A DNA stretch of 64,000 nucleotides from Caldithrix sp. (GTDB lineage Bacteria; KSB1; UBA2214; DYKH01): positions 1-64,000 of the forward strand of contig DYKH01000010.1 in assembly GCA_020722685.1 (NCBI GenBank). Reading direction: 5' to 3'. Position 1 is the stretch's first letter; each line of letters starts with the position of its first letter. A model generated the notes under the pieces. It searched no databases, was not told the origin of the DNA, and worked only from the letters and a program-made list of their open reading frames with translations. Of this stretch, positions 44,822 to 53,943 are shown piece after piece. A program made the translations under genes and the position numbers.

Positions 44822-46075
44822 TCACAATGCCAGGGAATAACTTCGGATGTTCTCTGTGCCGCGCTCTTGCCGCCTCTCCTGCGCGACCGAATCATAAAGG
44901 TGCTCCATTTTCTGAAATACGACTTTCCAGTCGTACTTGGCTTGTACCGTCCTTCGGCCGTTGGCGCCGATTTCCCGCGCTAATTCGGGCGAGTTCCAGA
45001 GCTTCACCGCCTGAGCCGCAAAATCATCGGGATCGTTTGCAATCAGGACGTCTACGCCGTGTCTTATCTCCAGCCCCTCGGCGCCTACCGGGGTAGTAAT
45101 GACCGGCATGCCCATGGCCATGGCGTTGAGCACTTTGATCTTGGTGCCGCTGCCGCTCAAAAGAGGGGCGATAAAAATACTTGGCAAGGACATGAAGGGC
45201 CGGACATCTTCCAAATATCCCAAAAGAGTGATGCCGGAATCCCGATCGGCTGACCTGCGCAGAACTTCCGGCGGATCAGCTCCGACAAAAACTGCGCGAA
45301 CGTCCGAGAGGCTCGATTTCACCAACGGCCAAACGTCGCGCACGAAATACTCTACCGCGTCCTGATTGTAGGCGTTGGTCATTGCCCCCACCCAAACCAG
45401 CGTTTTGAATTGATGTGCCACAGGCGTCGGCGAAAAATAATTCGTATCCACGCCATTGGGAACCACGACGATTTGGCTATTCCCGGACAACTTTTCCAAA
45501 ATCTGACGATCATATTCGGATACGGCAATACAGTGAGCGAAGGACGCAAAAATCTTTCGCTCAAATCTCCTCATCAGTCGATACTGCAAACCAAGAAATA
45601 GCTTCAGCCAAATCCTATTTTCGACTTTCATCCATCTTTGCAGACGCAGGAATTCAACGTTGTGATTTGTAAGAATCGCTGGTTTAACCCTCAATTGCTT
45701 CTCGTACACGGCCAAATGCAGCATGTCGATGTGGATCAGATCGATCTTTTCCCTGTCCAAAATCTGCGTAATCCGGTCTGCTACCCGCTCATCAAAATAG
45801 CGATAGGCAGTAAACGGCACGCCGAGCACCACACTCTTTAGTAAGATTTTTGCCAAAAGGAGCCGGTTTCTGGAAAATGGAGCCTGAAAGATATTGACGG
45901 TGATGCAAAGCTTATCGAGTTCCGGGTGGCAAGTCAATTCATTTGCGGACTTGGCAAAACCCACAAAGTGAATTCTATGCTTGCGTGATAAAAATTTGAG
46001 AACATTGGCGGTCCGAATATGGTGGCCGTGATCCTCCGGGAAAGGGTTCTCCGTCGATAAGAAAAGGATGTTCAT
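44822..46075 (-). CDS. GT4 family glycosyltransferase (exosortase/EPS-associated type)
   Basis: About 417 residues from MNILFLSTENPFPEDHG. The N-terminal Rossmann domain includes DLIHIDMLHLAVY and the C-terminal one has VVVPNGVDTNYFSP, LVWVGAMTNAYNQDAVEYF and GSGTKIKVLNAMAMGMPVIT. This resembles the family described as sugar transferase associated with PEP-CTERM/EpsH1 systems, which transfers a sugar from a nucleotide donor to a lipid-linked acceptor on the cytoplasmic side. An earlier start at 46114 would overlap asnB and is less likely. It is the last gene of the polysaccharide cluster, 11 bp after asnB. Confidence 0.9.
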   Translation of the reverse strand: MNILFLSTENPFPEDHGHHIRTANVLKFLSRKHRIHFVGFAKSANELTCHPELDKLCITVNIFQAPFSRNRLLLAKILLKSVVLGVPFTAYRYFDERVADRITQILDREKIDLIHIDMLHLAVYEKQLRVKPAILTNHNVEFLRLQRWMKVENRIWLKLFLGLQYRLMRRFERKIFASFAHCIAVSEYDRQILEKLSGNSQIVVVPNGVDTNYFSPTPVAHQFKTLVWVGAMTNAYNQDAVEYFVRDVWPLVKSSLSDVRAVFVGADPPEVLRRSADRDSGITLLGYLEDVRPFMSLPSIFIAPLLSGSGTKIKVLNAMAMGMPVITTPVGAEGLEIRHGVDVLIANDPDDFAAQAVKLWNSPELAREIGANGRRTVQAKYDWKVVFQKMEHLYDSVAQERRQERGTENIRSYSLAL

Positions 46076-46086
46076 TGCGACCGGCG

Positions 46087-47970
46087 CTACCCTTCCATGA
46101 AGTGCTGATACCAAAGGATGAAAATGACCAGAGCCCAGAGCTGCAGATTATTGTTCTCCTTGCAGCGCAAATGCTCGTTGATCATCTGCTGCACGTACTC
46201 CGGTTGAAATAGTCCGGTTTTGATGATGTTCTTTTCACTCAAAACCCGCTCCAGATAGCTGCGCAGCTCGTTCCTAAACCATAAGACCAGCGGAACTGAG
46301 AAACCCTGTTTTCTTCGCGCCAGTATTTCCTTCGGTAATATCCCAGCAAACGCTTGTTTGAAAAAGCATTTTTTGCACAGTCCTTTCAGCTTGTACTCCG
46401 GCGGGACGGTGGCCATGAATTCAACCAGCTCGTGGTCTAAGAACGGCACACGAACCTCCAAGGAGTTCGCCATGCTGGTGCGATCGGTCAGAGTCAGAAG
46501 GTCATCGGGTAAATACATTTTCAGATCGGTAAAGAGCGCTCGGTTTAGCAAATGTAGATTCCCGCTTTGAAAATACGAGTTGAATTTGTCTTCGTAGGAG
46601 CCATCCACTTGCTGCAAAAACTCCGGGGTGTAGAGCCTTTGCTTTTGAGCTTGCAGCAGAAAAGTTATGAAGCCGAGGTATTCATTCTCTTCAGGCCTGG
46701 CAGCGTTATGAATGAATTTTTTGATCCGCTCCGAGAATCGCCCACCTTTTTGCGAATCCGGAAGAACGTCGGCGAGACTGACCGCCATCTTTTCACGGAT
46801 GAAGCGCGGAAGCAAGTGATAGAACTGCGCCCAGCGCAAAGCAGCATAGCGGTTATAGCCGGCGCCGATTTCATCCCCACCGAGACCGGAGAGGGCAACG
46901 GTTACGCTCTGCTTGGCCACGCGACTGATAACGAAATTCGGAATTGCCGACGAATCGGCAAAGGGTTCGTCAAATTTGCAAACGATCTCCGGAATCACTT
47001 CGTCGATATCAGGAGTGACGATTTCTTCATGATGGTGGGTGGCAAATTTCCGGGCGATGATGCGGGCGTACTGGGTTTCGTCAAAATCGTAGCCGGCGGT
47101 TCCATAGCCGACCGTGAAGGTTTCCACGGGCAACTCGGAGAACTCGCTCATGGTGGCAACCACAGCGCTCGAATCGATTCCTCCGCTCAGCAGCACACCC
47201 AAAGGCACATCGCTGATCATGCGAATGCGGACCGATTCACGGAATTTTTCTAAAAATCGCTCCTTTAGCTCGGCCAGCGAATGTCGCCGATCTATTTTGT
47301 AGCTCAGCTCCCAATACTTTTTGCAGACGGTCTTTTCGCCATCCCACACAAGGTAGTGTCCGGGAAGCAGCTTCTTAATGCGTTTGAATATCGAATCGGG
47401 CGCCGGAATGTAAAGCAGACTTAGAAACGAGTCCACCGCGCTCAGATCCAGCTCCCGCGAAACCCGAGGATGCTGCAGTAGCGCTTTCATTTCAGAGCCG
47501 AAAAGCAATGCGTGATCATCCTCGAAATAATACAGCGGCTTGATTCCAATGCGGTCACGGGCAATCAACAATTGCTTCTGGGACACGTCGTATAGAGCAA
47601 AGGCGAACATACCTCGTAGCTGCGCAATGCACTCTTCCCCAAACTGCTCATACAAGTGCACAATGACTTCCGTGTCGGAGCGAGTATAAAAAGAGTGTCC
47701 CGATTTTTGCAGAGTCGAACGCAATTGCGGATAATTGTATATCTCCCCGTTCAGGACCACCCATACGGTCTCATCTTCGTTGTGAATGGGTTGATGCCCG
47801 GTTTCCAGGTCGATGATGCTCAACCGGCGTATGCCTAATCCCACCCCTCCATGCAAGAAATAACCCTCATCATCGGGGCCGCGGTGACGCATGGTCTGGC
47901 ACATGTTCTCCAACTGCTGCTTCTGGGCCGGACTACCGGTTTTGTTTAAGATGCCACAGATTCCGCACAT
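46087..47970 (-). CDS. asnB: Asparagine synthase (glutamine-hydrolysing) / EPS-associated amidotransferase
   Basis: This 627-residue enzyme has an N-terminal class II glutaminase domain with catalytic Cys2 (MCGICGIL), RHRGPDDEGYF and LNGEIYNYPQLR. The C-terminal ATP-pyrophosphatase domain has the loop VLLSGGIDSSAVVA, and EVRVPFLDHELVEF near the end. The family includes true AsnB and paralogues found in exosortase-type polysaccharide clusters that amidate sugars or other cluster products. Given its position between a deacetylase and a glycosyltransferase gene, the second role is plausible. Sequence alone does not decide. Confidence 0.92.
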   Translation of the reverse strand: MCGICGILNKTGSPAQKQQLENMCQTMRHRGPDDEGYFLHGGVGLGIRRLSIIDLETGHQPIHNEDETVWVVLNGEIYNYPQLRSTLQKSGHSFYTRSDTEVIVHLYEQFGEECIAQLRGMFAFALYDVSQKQLLIARDRIGIKPLYYFEDDHALLFGSEMKALLQHPRVSRELDLSAVDSFLSLLYIPAPDSIFKRIKKLLPGHYLVWDGEKTVCKKYWELSYKIDRRHSLAELKERFLEKFRESVRIRMISDVPLGVLLSGGIDSSAVVATMSEFSELPVETFTVGYGTAGYDFDETQYARIIARKFATHHHEEIVTPDIDEVIPEIVCKFDEPFADSSAIPNFVISRVAKQSVTVALSGLGGDEIGAGYNRYAALRWAQFYHLLPRFIREKMAVSLADVLPDSQKGGRFSERIKKFIHNAARPEENEYLGFITFLLQAQKQRLYTPEFLQQVDGSYEDKFNSYFQSGNLHLLNRALFTDLKMYLPDDLLTLTDRTSMANSLEVRVPFLDHELVEFMATVPPEYKLKGLCKKCFFKQAFAGILPKEILARRKQGFSVPLVLWFRNELRSYLERVLSEKNIIKTGLFQPEYVQQMINEHLRCKENNNLQLWALVIFILWYQHFMEG

Positions 47971-48006
47971 GATACTTTTCTCGCTTCAGTACTTTGCCAT
48001 TTGGGT

Positions 48007-48834
48007 TCAAACCTCTTCCACGCCATAAATCAGATGGTACAGGCGATTAAACGTGGCTTCACTGATGATGAACTCTATCGATTTTCGCAGTCGTTGTCTC
48101 TTTCTCATTCTTTCAATGAACGTGCTGTCCCCACTGACGGTCTTGGCAAAGTCCTGCAACGAGAAGCGGCTGGTAATGGAAATCCGGTTCAGGAGATAGG
48201 GATTCGAATTCACGTCGCAATAGCCAACGTCGGAGGTACATCCTCCCAGGTATCCTGCTGCTTTTGCCAAGGTGGGATACCGTCTGTGATAGCTACCATT
48301 GGGCAGCGAAATGTAGCGCACCGGAGCATCCAGCCGGCTCTCGATGGCTTGCTTGGAGTCAGAAAGCTCTCGCATGGTTTCTTGGTCGCTTAGCTTGGCC
48401 ATCAAGATGTGATTCATGGCGTGAGATTGGACGCTCATGCCAGCATCACGGAGGGCCTTCAGGTCATCCCAGCTCATCATGAATTGGCTGCCCACTTTAT
48501 TGACGATGACAAAAAAGGTCGCGCAAAGACCGTAGCGTTTCAATATCGGGAAAGCATGGTGAAAATTGCCGGCAAAGCCGTCATCAAAAGTGACTACGAT
48601 CGAGTTCGGCTTGATTTCGGTCAATTGGGGCCCGGAGATCGCCGCAACCAGCTCATCAAGGGAAAGGGAGCCAAAGCCGTTCTCCGCCAGAAAGCCCATC
48701 TGTTGTTCAAACTGTTCCGTGGTGAGGACAAAGGAATGCTGAATTTTGCTTTGCAGATTCGCCTTGGTTTCCTCGGGGCAGACTTCGTGATACATTAGAA
48801 TGGGTACCTTGTCTTGCATCCTTAACATATTCAC
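48007..48834 (-). CDS. Polysaccharide deacetylase family protein
   Basis: This 275-residue protein has a NodB-type fold: the PILMYHEV strand, the metal/base motif VVTFDDGFAGN, zinc-binding SHAMNH (usually S/T-H-x-x-x-H) and YISLPNGSY. No signal peptide, so it probably acts on a lipid-linked or nascent sugar on the cytoplasmic side, or is exported by other means. The family removes N-acetyl groups from GlcNAc-like residues. A GTG start overlaps the preceding gene stop (GTGA); an ATG two codons later is possible. Part of the polysaccharide operon. Confidence 0.92.
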   Translation of the reverse strand: MNMLRMQDKVPILMYHEVCPEETKANLQSKIQHSFVLTTEQFEQQMGFLAENGFGSLSLDELVAAISGPQLTEIKPNSIVVTFDDGFAGNFHHAFPILKRYGLCATFFVIVNKVGSQFMMSWDDLKALRDAGMSVQSHAMNHILMAKLSDQETMRELSDSKQAIESRLDAPVRYISLPNGSYHRRYPTLAKAAGYLGGCTSDVGYCDVNSNPYLLNRISITSRFSLQDFAKTVSGDSTFIERMRKRQRLRKSIEFIISEATFNRLYHLIYGVEEV

Positions 48835-49988
48835 CGTGCCTTCATAGAATTATTCCAAAGTCTTTCATAAATGTCCAGGTATTTGGCTGCCATCACGTCG
48901 CTGCTATAGTGTTGCGCAACTCGCCGACGCGCGTTTTCGCCGTACTTTTGCGCCAGGCCCCGATCCTCCAGCAGCCGACCGATGGCATCGACCAATCCGC
49001 CCACGTCATTCGGCTTGACCAACAGACCTGCATCGCTGCCAAGAATTTGGCTCACTTCCCCTACTTCCGTCGCTACGATTGGCCGATGTGCCGCCATGGC
49101 TTCTAACAGAGCCATTGGAACTCCCTCGGTGAAAGAAGACAGAACAAACACGTCCATCAATTTCAAAAGAGCAGGAACGTCAGTGCGTGCTCCGAGAAAA
49201 CGGAGCCGATCGGCAATCTTTAGCGTTTCGCCGAGCCGCAGCAACTTCTCCCTCTCGGGGCCATCGCCTACAAGCATCAAGACAACAGTATCCGTCTCTT
49301 CGGCTCCAAGTCGGGCGAAAGCTTGCAACAGAACATCATAGCCCTTTTCCGGCGAAAGCCTGCCGACTGCACCAACGATCCGCGCCCCATTTGCTATGGA
49401 TAGCTCTTGGCGCAGTTCCGCATGATTCACGCTGACATCAAAGGTATCGAGATCGATTCCATTTGCAATCACATCAATGTGTCTTTTTGCAGAACGACTC
49501 GCCAGGTACTCCTTTTTGACCGCTTGGGAAATAGCTACTACATGACTGAATCTTGATAGCACAAGCTTGTCAATGTCTGCGTAGATTTTTGCTTTCCGGT
49601 TGGTATCGGTTTCCAACCAAGGATGGCACGTACTCACCAGCGGCCATCCGCCGCCGTGGCTGGCAAGCCAGGCATATACATCCGCTTTGTATCCATGCGA
49701 ATGAACAACATCGATTTTTTCTTGTAAAGCAAAAGCCCGAATGGCCTTGATGGTTCGCCAGTCCCATGGCCTTCTGCTGTTAAAAACCTTAAAGGCCAGC
49801 CGAGCATTTTGAGCCGCGCTTTCAAAATCATAGTGCGGATTGCGCAAATTGTGAATGACGCCAACAATCGGCTGGTGTCCACAGGCCCTAAGACCTTTTG
49901 CCAGCTCCAAGACTACACGTTCGGCTCCGTAAAAACCAATGTTGCTCCTCAGCAATAGGATTTTTCTCGTCTTCCCTTTGGACGACAT
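48831..49988 (-). CDS. GT4 family glycosyltransferase
   Basis: This 385-residue two-domain GT-B enzyme has an N-terminal part with LRSNIGFYGAERVVLELAKG and DVVHSHGYKADVYA, then the donor domain: VIANGIDLDTFDV, VGAVGRLSPEKGYDVLL, LMLVGDGPEREKL and the E-x7-E-type SFTEGVPMALLEAMAAHRPI. It is cytoplasmic or membrane-associated and probably adds one sugar to the repeating unit. The sugar cannot be deduced. Its stop overlaps the deacetylase start by four bases, so the two are translationally coupled. Confidence 0.93.
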   Translation of the reverse strand: MSSKGKTRKILLLRSNIGFYGAERVVLELAKGLRACGHQPIVGVIHNLRNPHYDFESAAQNARLAFKVFNSRRPWDWRTIKAIRAFALQEKIDVVHSHGYKADVYAWLASHGGGWPLVSTCHPWLETDTNRKAKIYADIDKLVLSRFSHVVAISQAVKKEYLASRSAKRHIDVIANGIDLDTFDVSVNHAELRQELSIANGARIVGAVGRLSPEKGYDVLLQAFARLGAEETDTVVLMLVGDGPEREKLLRLGETLKIADRLRFLGARTDVPALLKLMDVFVLSSFTEGVPMALLEAMAAHRPIVATEVGEVSQILGSDAGLLVKPNDVGGLVDAIGRLLEDRGLAQKYGENARRRVAQHYSSDVMAAKYLDIYERLWNNSMKAR

Positions 49989-49997
49989 GGCTTTGGC

Positions 49998-51059
49998 TCA
50001 CCTGTTTTCTGCTGAAAATGGCCCGTTGGTCCCGATTGATGCGCGAACTCCCCAAGTGCGCCTTTCTCGTTCTGAGCAAAATAACCGCCAAAATCGAATC
50101 AGTCCCCTGAAAAATCCAAGACCGTAACTGACATGCAAAATGGCGAAAATGACGGGCAGTAGGTAACAGTGAGCGTACTGTTTCTTCCAGGCCAGACGAA
50201 CGCTTGCCAAGATTGCACAGAACGCATAGACCGAAACAATGACCAGGAACATAATCCTGAACCATCTAAAGAACGGACTCCCGAAGGCAGTTGCTGCGAG
50301 AGCAAACACAAAGATACTGGGAACAAACTGCCGGATTTGCATCATGGACAAATGCTTCTGCAAGACCCGGACTTTCCAAACTCCATACTGAAAGTACTGG
50401 CGCCAGAGACTCGCCAGGTCCTCACGCGGATAGTATTCTGCCCGGATGTCCGGGTGCAAATAGATCTTGCCGCCTGCTTTGCGCAGGCGATAATTGAATT
50501 CATCATCCTGGCAGCGAACCAGGCTTTCGTCAAAATAGCCGATGCGGTCAAAAACAGAGCGGCGATAGGCGCCGAAGGCCAGCGTGTCCACATAGCCGGC
50601 GCTGCCGGAAGTGCGAAAACGCGCATTGCCGACCCCGAATCTGGACGACATGGCCAAAGAAATACCTCTGCCAACCGTGGTCGTATTGACGCTGCGGATG
50701 ACTCCGCCCACGCAATCCGCTCCGGTGGCATCCAGCATTTTTGCGCACTTTTCCAGATAGTCTTTGTCAACCGACGCATGCCCATCGACGCGAATGATGA
50801 TTTCTCCCTTGGCCTGTCGAATGCCCAGATTGAGCGCGATGGGCACGATCTTTCCCGGATTGTCGATCATGCGGACCTGGCGATGCTCCCGCAGAAAAGG
50901 CGCCAACAGGTCCCGAGTATGGTCGCAGGACATGCCATCGACCACGATGATCTCGTAATTTTCCTCGCCGTAGCTTTGATTCACCAGTGAAGCAAGGCAG
51001 CGGACGATGTGCTGCTCTTCATTGCGGATGGGCACGATAACGGAACAATACTTTTTCAC
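49998..51059 (-). CDS. GT2 family glycosyltransferase (ExoA-like)
   Basis: This 353-residue protein has a GT-A domain with CSVIVPIRNEEQHIVRCL, IIVVDGMSCDHTRDLL and the metal-binding VDGHASVD (a DxH version of DxD). Then come RCQDDEFNYRLRKAGGKIYL and three or four C-terminal membrane helices (SIFVFALAATAF, IMFLVIVSVYAFCAILA, YLLPVIFAILHVSYGLGF). This layout matches the succinoglycan ExoA group. It probably elongates the lipid-linked repeat unit at the membrane. It begins with GTG overlapping the stop of the ligase gene (GTGA). Confidence 0.92.
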   Translation of the reverse strand: MKKYCSVIVPIRNEEQHIVRCLASLVNQSYGEENYEIIVVDGMSCDHTRDLLAPFLREHRQVRMIDNPGKIVPIALNLGIRQAKGEIIIRVDGHASVDKDYLEKCAKMLDATGADCVGGVIRSVNTTTVGRGISLAMSSRFGVGNARFRTSGSAGYVDTLAFGAYRRSVFDRIGYFDESLVRCQDDEFNYRLRKAGGKIYLHPDIRAEYYPREDLASLWRQYFQYGVWKVRVLQKHLSMMQIRQFVPSIFVFALAATAFGSPFFRWFRIMFLVIVSVYAFCAILASVRLAWKKQYAHCYLLPVIFAILHVSYGLGFFRGLIRFWRLFCSERERRTWGVRASIGTNGPFSAENR

Positions 51060-52456
51060 ATCTCACCCCCTGCAATGGTCACTTCGCATGCGTCCTCGGT
51101 TTGATAGAGCAAATGCGAGTCGCTGCCAGCGTCTGCGTCATTAGATTTTGCTTCACGCTCCCTGACCAGGAAGGCGTTCACCAGTCCGAGAAACGTCCAA
51201 TAAAAGCCGCCAATGTTAAAGTATTGCCAGTAGCTTCCGGCGATATTTCCCACCAAAGTGCCGACCACACAGGCGATCAATCCTAATCCTAAGGCCTTGG
51301 CAAACGGCTCCGCACTGGACTGAAATAGTCGCCAGCCGGTGTAGATGCCCATGAAGAACGTCAGTAAGACCAGTCCCAGACCAATGGCGCCGACCTCGAC
51401 CAGTGTTTGCAGATAATTATTGTGAAAGCTGTTCCAGGTGCGTCCTTCAAATCCCTCCACTTTGATCGAAAGCTGCGCAGTAATGCCAAATCCCCGGCCC
51501 ACCAGCGGACTTTCGGAGATCATCTGCTTGGCCTGCTCCCACATTCGCAGTCGTTGAAGGGTTGTTTCATCGAATCCTTCTTCCGTCTTGGTCATTTCCA
51601 CCCGCTCGCGAACCGCCTGCGGCACCAACACCGACTGCAAAAGAAACACGGTAATTCCCACGAGCAAGATCTTTCGTTCTTTGATGAAACCCAAAACGGC
51701 CAGACTGGAGGCGGCCGCCAAATAGCCGCTGCGGGAAAAAAGGAACATGATGCAATAATAGCTCAAAGCAGCGGTTCCGCCGTAAAAAATCCTTCGCCAC
51801 TTATGTCGGTCAAAAACAAATAAGGAGACAACCACCGCCGTGTACTGGGCCAAGAACACCGCCAGCCAATTGCCGGAAAGGGCGCTGCCCTTGCCCAGCA
51901 CGACGGCCTCTTGACTATAATGCGAGGTATCACGGTAGCGAATAATGTTGTAAAAGTTCCGGTCCAACACCAGAATGGAGCAGACCATGATCAGGACGAG
52001 TATCAGGCCCGTGCGCGTATCCTTGACATTATTAACGACAATCAAAAAGATGAGCGGAGAAATCATGTAATTCTTCCACGCCACCACCAGGGGATCGGCA
52101 GGACTAATCGGATTCGGCATGTTCAGATAGGAAGCTCCATTCCAAATCTCGAGATAGGTCCAAGCGCTCAATAGTATTATCGGCACGTTCAAAGGGGTCT
52201 TGATAAAAAACCTCTCGCCGGACTTTATTCGGTCTTTCGCCCATTTGAACAGCATGGCGGCCAGCAAGAGATCATTCAGGTCCTTTCCCATCGGATAGAC
52301 GATGGCATACTCCAACACATTCTGCAAAGGCAGGAAAAAGACAAAGAAAAAAATGCCGACCTCGATGCGATAGAATATCGTCAAGGCCATGGCCGCGATG
52401 CTCAGGGCGTAAACGGTGAGCGGCACAACGCCGCTCAATCCCCAACCGAGTTCCAT
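51056..52456 (-). CDS. O-antigen ligase/polymerase family membrane protein
   Basis: This 466-residue protein has about 11 predicted membrane helices. The large loop after the middle helices holds RLRMWEQAKQMISESPLVGR followed by GFGITAQ and the downstream SFHNNYLQTLVEVGAIGLGL. These are the conserved loop motifs of the Wzy/WaaL family, with the key Arg and the HNxYL string. It would polymerise the repeat units or ligate them to a carrier. A flippase gene overlaps its start by 22 bp. No separate polymerase is visible, so this is probably it. Confidence 0.92.
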   Translation of the reverse strand: MELGWGLSGVVPLTVYALSIAAMALTIFYRIEVGIFFFVFFLPLQNVLEYAIVYPMGKDLNDLLLAAMLFKWAKDRIKSGERFFIKTPLNVPIILLSAWTYLEIWNGASYLNMPNPISPADPLVVAWKNYMISPLIFLIVVNNVKDTRTGLILVLIMVCSILVLDRNFYNIIRYRDTSHYSQEAVVLGKGSALSGNWLAVFLAQYTAVVVSLFVFDRHKWRRIFYGGTAALSYYCIMFLFSRSGYLAAASSLAVLGFIKERKILLVGITVFLLQSVLVPQAVRERVEMTKTEEGFDETTLQRLRMWEQAKQMISESPLVGRGFGITAQLSIKVEGFEGRTWNSFHNNYLQTLVEVGAIGLGLVLLTFFMGIYTGWRLFQSSAEPFAKALGLGLIACVVGTLVGNIAGSYWQYFNIGGFYWTFLGLVNAFLVREREAKSNDADAGSDSHLLYQTEDACEVTIAGGEM

Positions 52457-53943
52457 GCCTTTCCTTTCACGATTGCGAATTGTCGCGCCGAAAGCTCAAA
52501 GAAACGCTGCCGATCGCCTTTGTGAAGCGCCAAAAAGAATGTGGCATAGACCAGAGTACCGGCGAAGGCCTTTGCCAGCAGAGGAAGAACTCCTATGGAA
52601 TTTGCAAATGCTCGGAGGGCCATAAACATGCAAACCGAGGCCACCAAGCTTAGGGCTGTCGTCGCGATGTCCACCTTGATGGGCAGAATTCGGGAAGCGA
52701 TGATCGACAATGCGATGCTGGGAAGAACGTAGCTCAAAAGGGTCGAAACCGCGGCGCCCATCAAGCCAAGCTTTGGAATGAGGAGGAAATTTAGGCCAAC
52801 GTTTAGGACCACGCCCACCAGCACAATTGAGGTCATGGTCTTGGTCTTCTTTTGAATGTATAATCCGGCGGCATAGATGGGGGAAAGACCCCAAATCACT
52901 GTGCCGGGAATTATGAACGCAATCAACTGAGAAGCACTCTGAAATCGCTCTGAAGCCAATACAACGATCAAGTCCTTTCCCAGCGCCACAAAGCCGAACA
53001 GCGCCGGCATGACAAGAATCGTGCAGAGCCTGGCCACTCTGGAAATGAACATGCTCGTTGCCTCGCGCCCGCTCTTGTTCCATATCTCGACGTAGATCGG
53101 TGTGATGGCATACATCAGGGGATAGAGAATCAGATCTTTGAGGTACAGGCACATATTGGCCGCGGCTGAAAAAAGGCCGACAGCTTCGGCTCCCATGAGT
53201 ATCTGGATGACGTAGCGGTCCGCCGATTTGATCAAGAAATGGCCGAGCTCAAAGCCGATGAGGGGAAAGCCGAAAAGCAGACATTTTCCCAAGAAAGAAT
53301 AGGAAACGTACCGCGGATGCAGCCCCACACGCTTGCTGAGCAGTACGATGAGCAATAAGCTCATAGAAAACTCGGCGATTAGAACTCCGGCATAGTACAT
53401 CCGCAGAGACCTGGAGACAAGAAAGATCAAGGCGAAACTTAATATGAGGCCAAGGTAGCGACTGACCACCATGATCAAGTTCAGGAATTTGGTCTTTTGC
53501 TCGGCGCGGATAAAGTTCTGCAGTCGCATGAATATGCTGCCGGAAACCACTAAGCCCGCCAACAGCCAAACAAAATCGCTCAGGTCCTTGCCAAAGAGCG
53601 CCGGCAATACCCATCCACCGCATAGCAAGACGATGCCGGCCGCCAAAAGACCAAGAGTAATGGAGCCATAAAAGAGGGACGAATAGAAAGTCTTCGTTCG
53701 ACCGGGCTCGCCGGAGGCCGCGTATTCGGGAAAGTATCTGATGGCCGCTTCTTGTAGACCGCCTTTGGCAAAGGCCAGCAGTATCCACAAGGAAATGGAG
53801 ATCAAGCTGAGCACGCCGTACTCGCTGGGGCTGAATACTCTGGTCAGAATAGGAAAAGAGATAAAGCCTGACAGCATGATCAGCACTTCCCCGATGGCAT
53901 AATGGGAAGATTGGCGGATGAACTTTTTGATAAAGCTGTCCAT
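52435..53943 (-). CDS. Oligosaccharide flippase (Wzx-like, MOP superfamily)
   Basis: This 502-residue protein has 12-14 hydrophobic helices. It starts with the family motif HYAIGEVLIMLSGFISFPIL and TRVFSPSEYGVLSLISIS, and repeats the half-domain pattern later (GFPLIGFELGHFLIKSADRY). It would flip the undecaprenyl-linked unit to the periplasmic side for polymerisation. It is adjacent to a GT4 gene (stop next to start) and overlaps the ligase gene. Together these define a Wzx/Wzy-type assembly pathway. Confidence 0.94.
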   Translation of the reverse strand: MDSFIKKFIRQSSHYAIGEVLIMLSGFISFPILTRVFSPSEYGVLSLISISLWILLAFAKGGLQEAAIRYFPEYAASGEPGRTKTFYSSLFYGSITLGLLAAGIVLLCGGWVLPALFGKDLSDFVWLLAGLVVSGSIFMRLQNFIRAEQKTKFLNLIMVVSRYLGLILSFALIFLVSRSLRMYYAGVLIAEFSMSLLLIVLLSKRVGLHPRYVSYSFLGKCLLFGFPLIGFELGHFLIKSADRYVIQILMGAEAVGLFSAAANMCLYLKDLILYPLMYAITPIYVEIWNKSGREATSMFISRVARLCTILVMPALFGFVALGKDLIVVLASERFQSASQLIAFIIPGTVIWGLSPIYAAGLYIQKKTKTMTSIVLVGVVLNVGLNFLLIPKLGLMGAAVSTLLSYVLPSIALSIIASRILPIKVDIATTALSLVASVCMFMALRAFANSIGVLPLLAKAFAGTLVYATFFLALHKGDRQRFFELSARQFAIVKGKAWNSVGD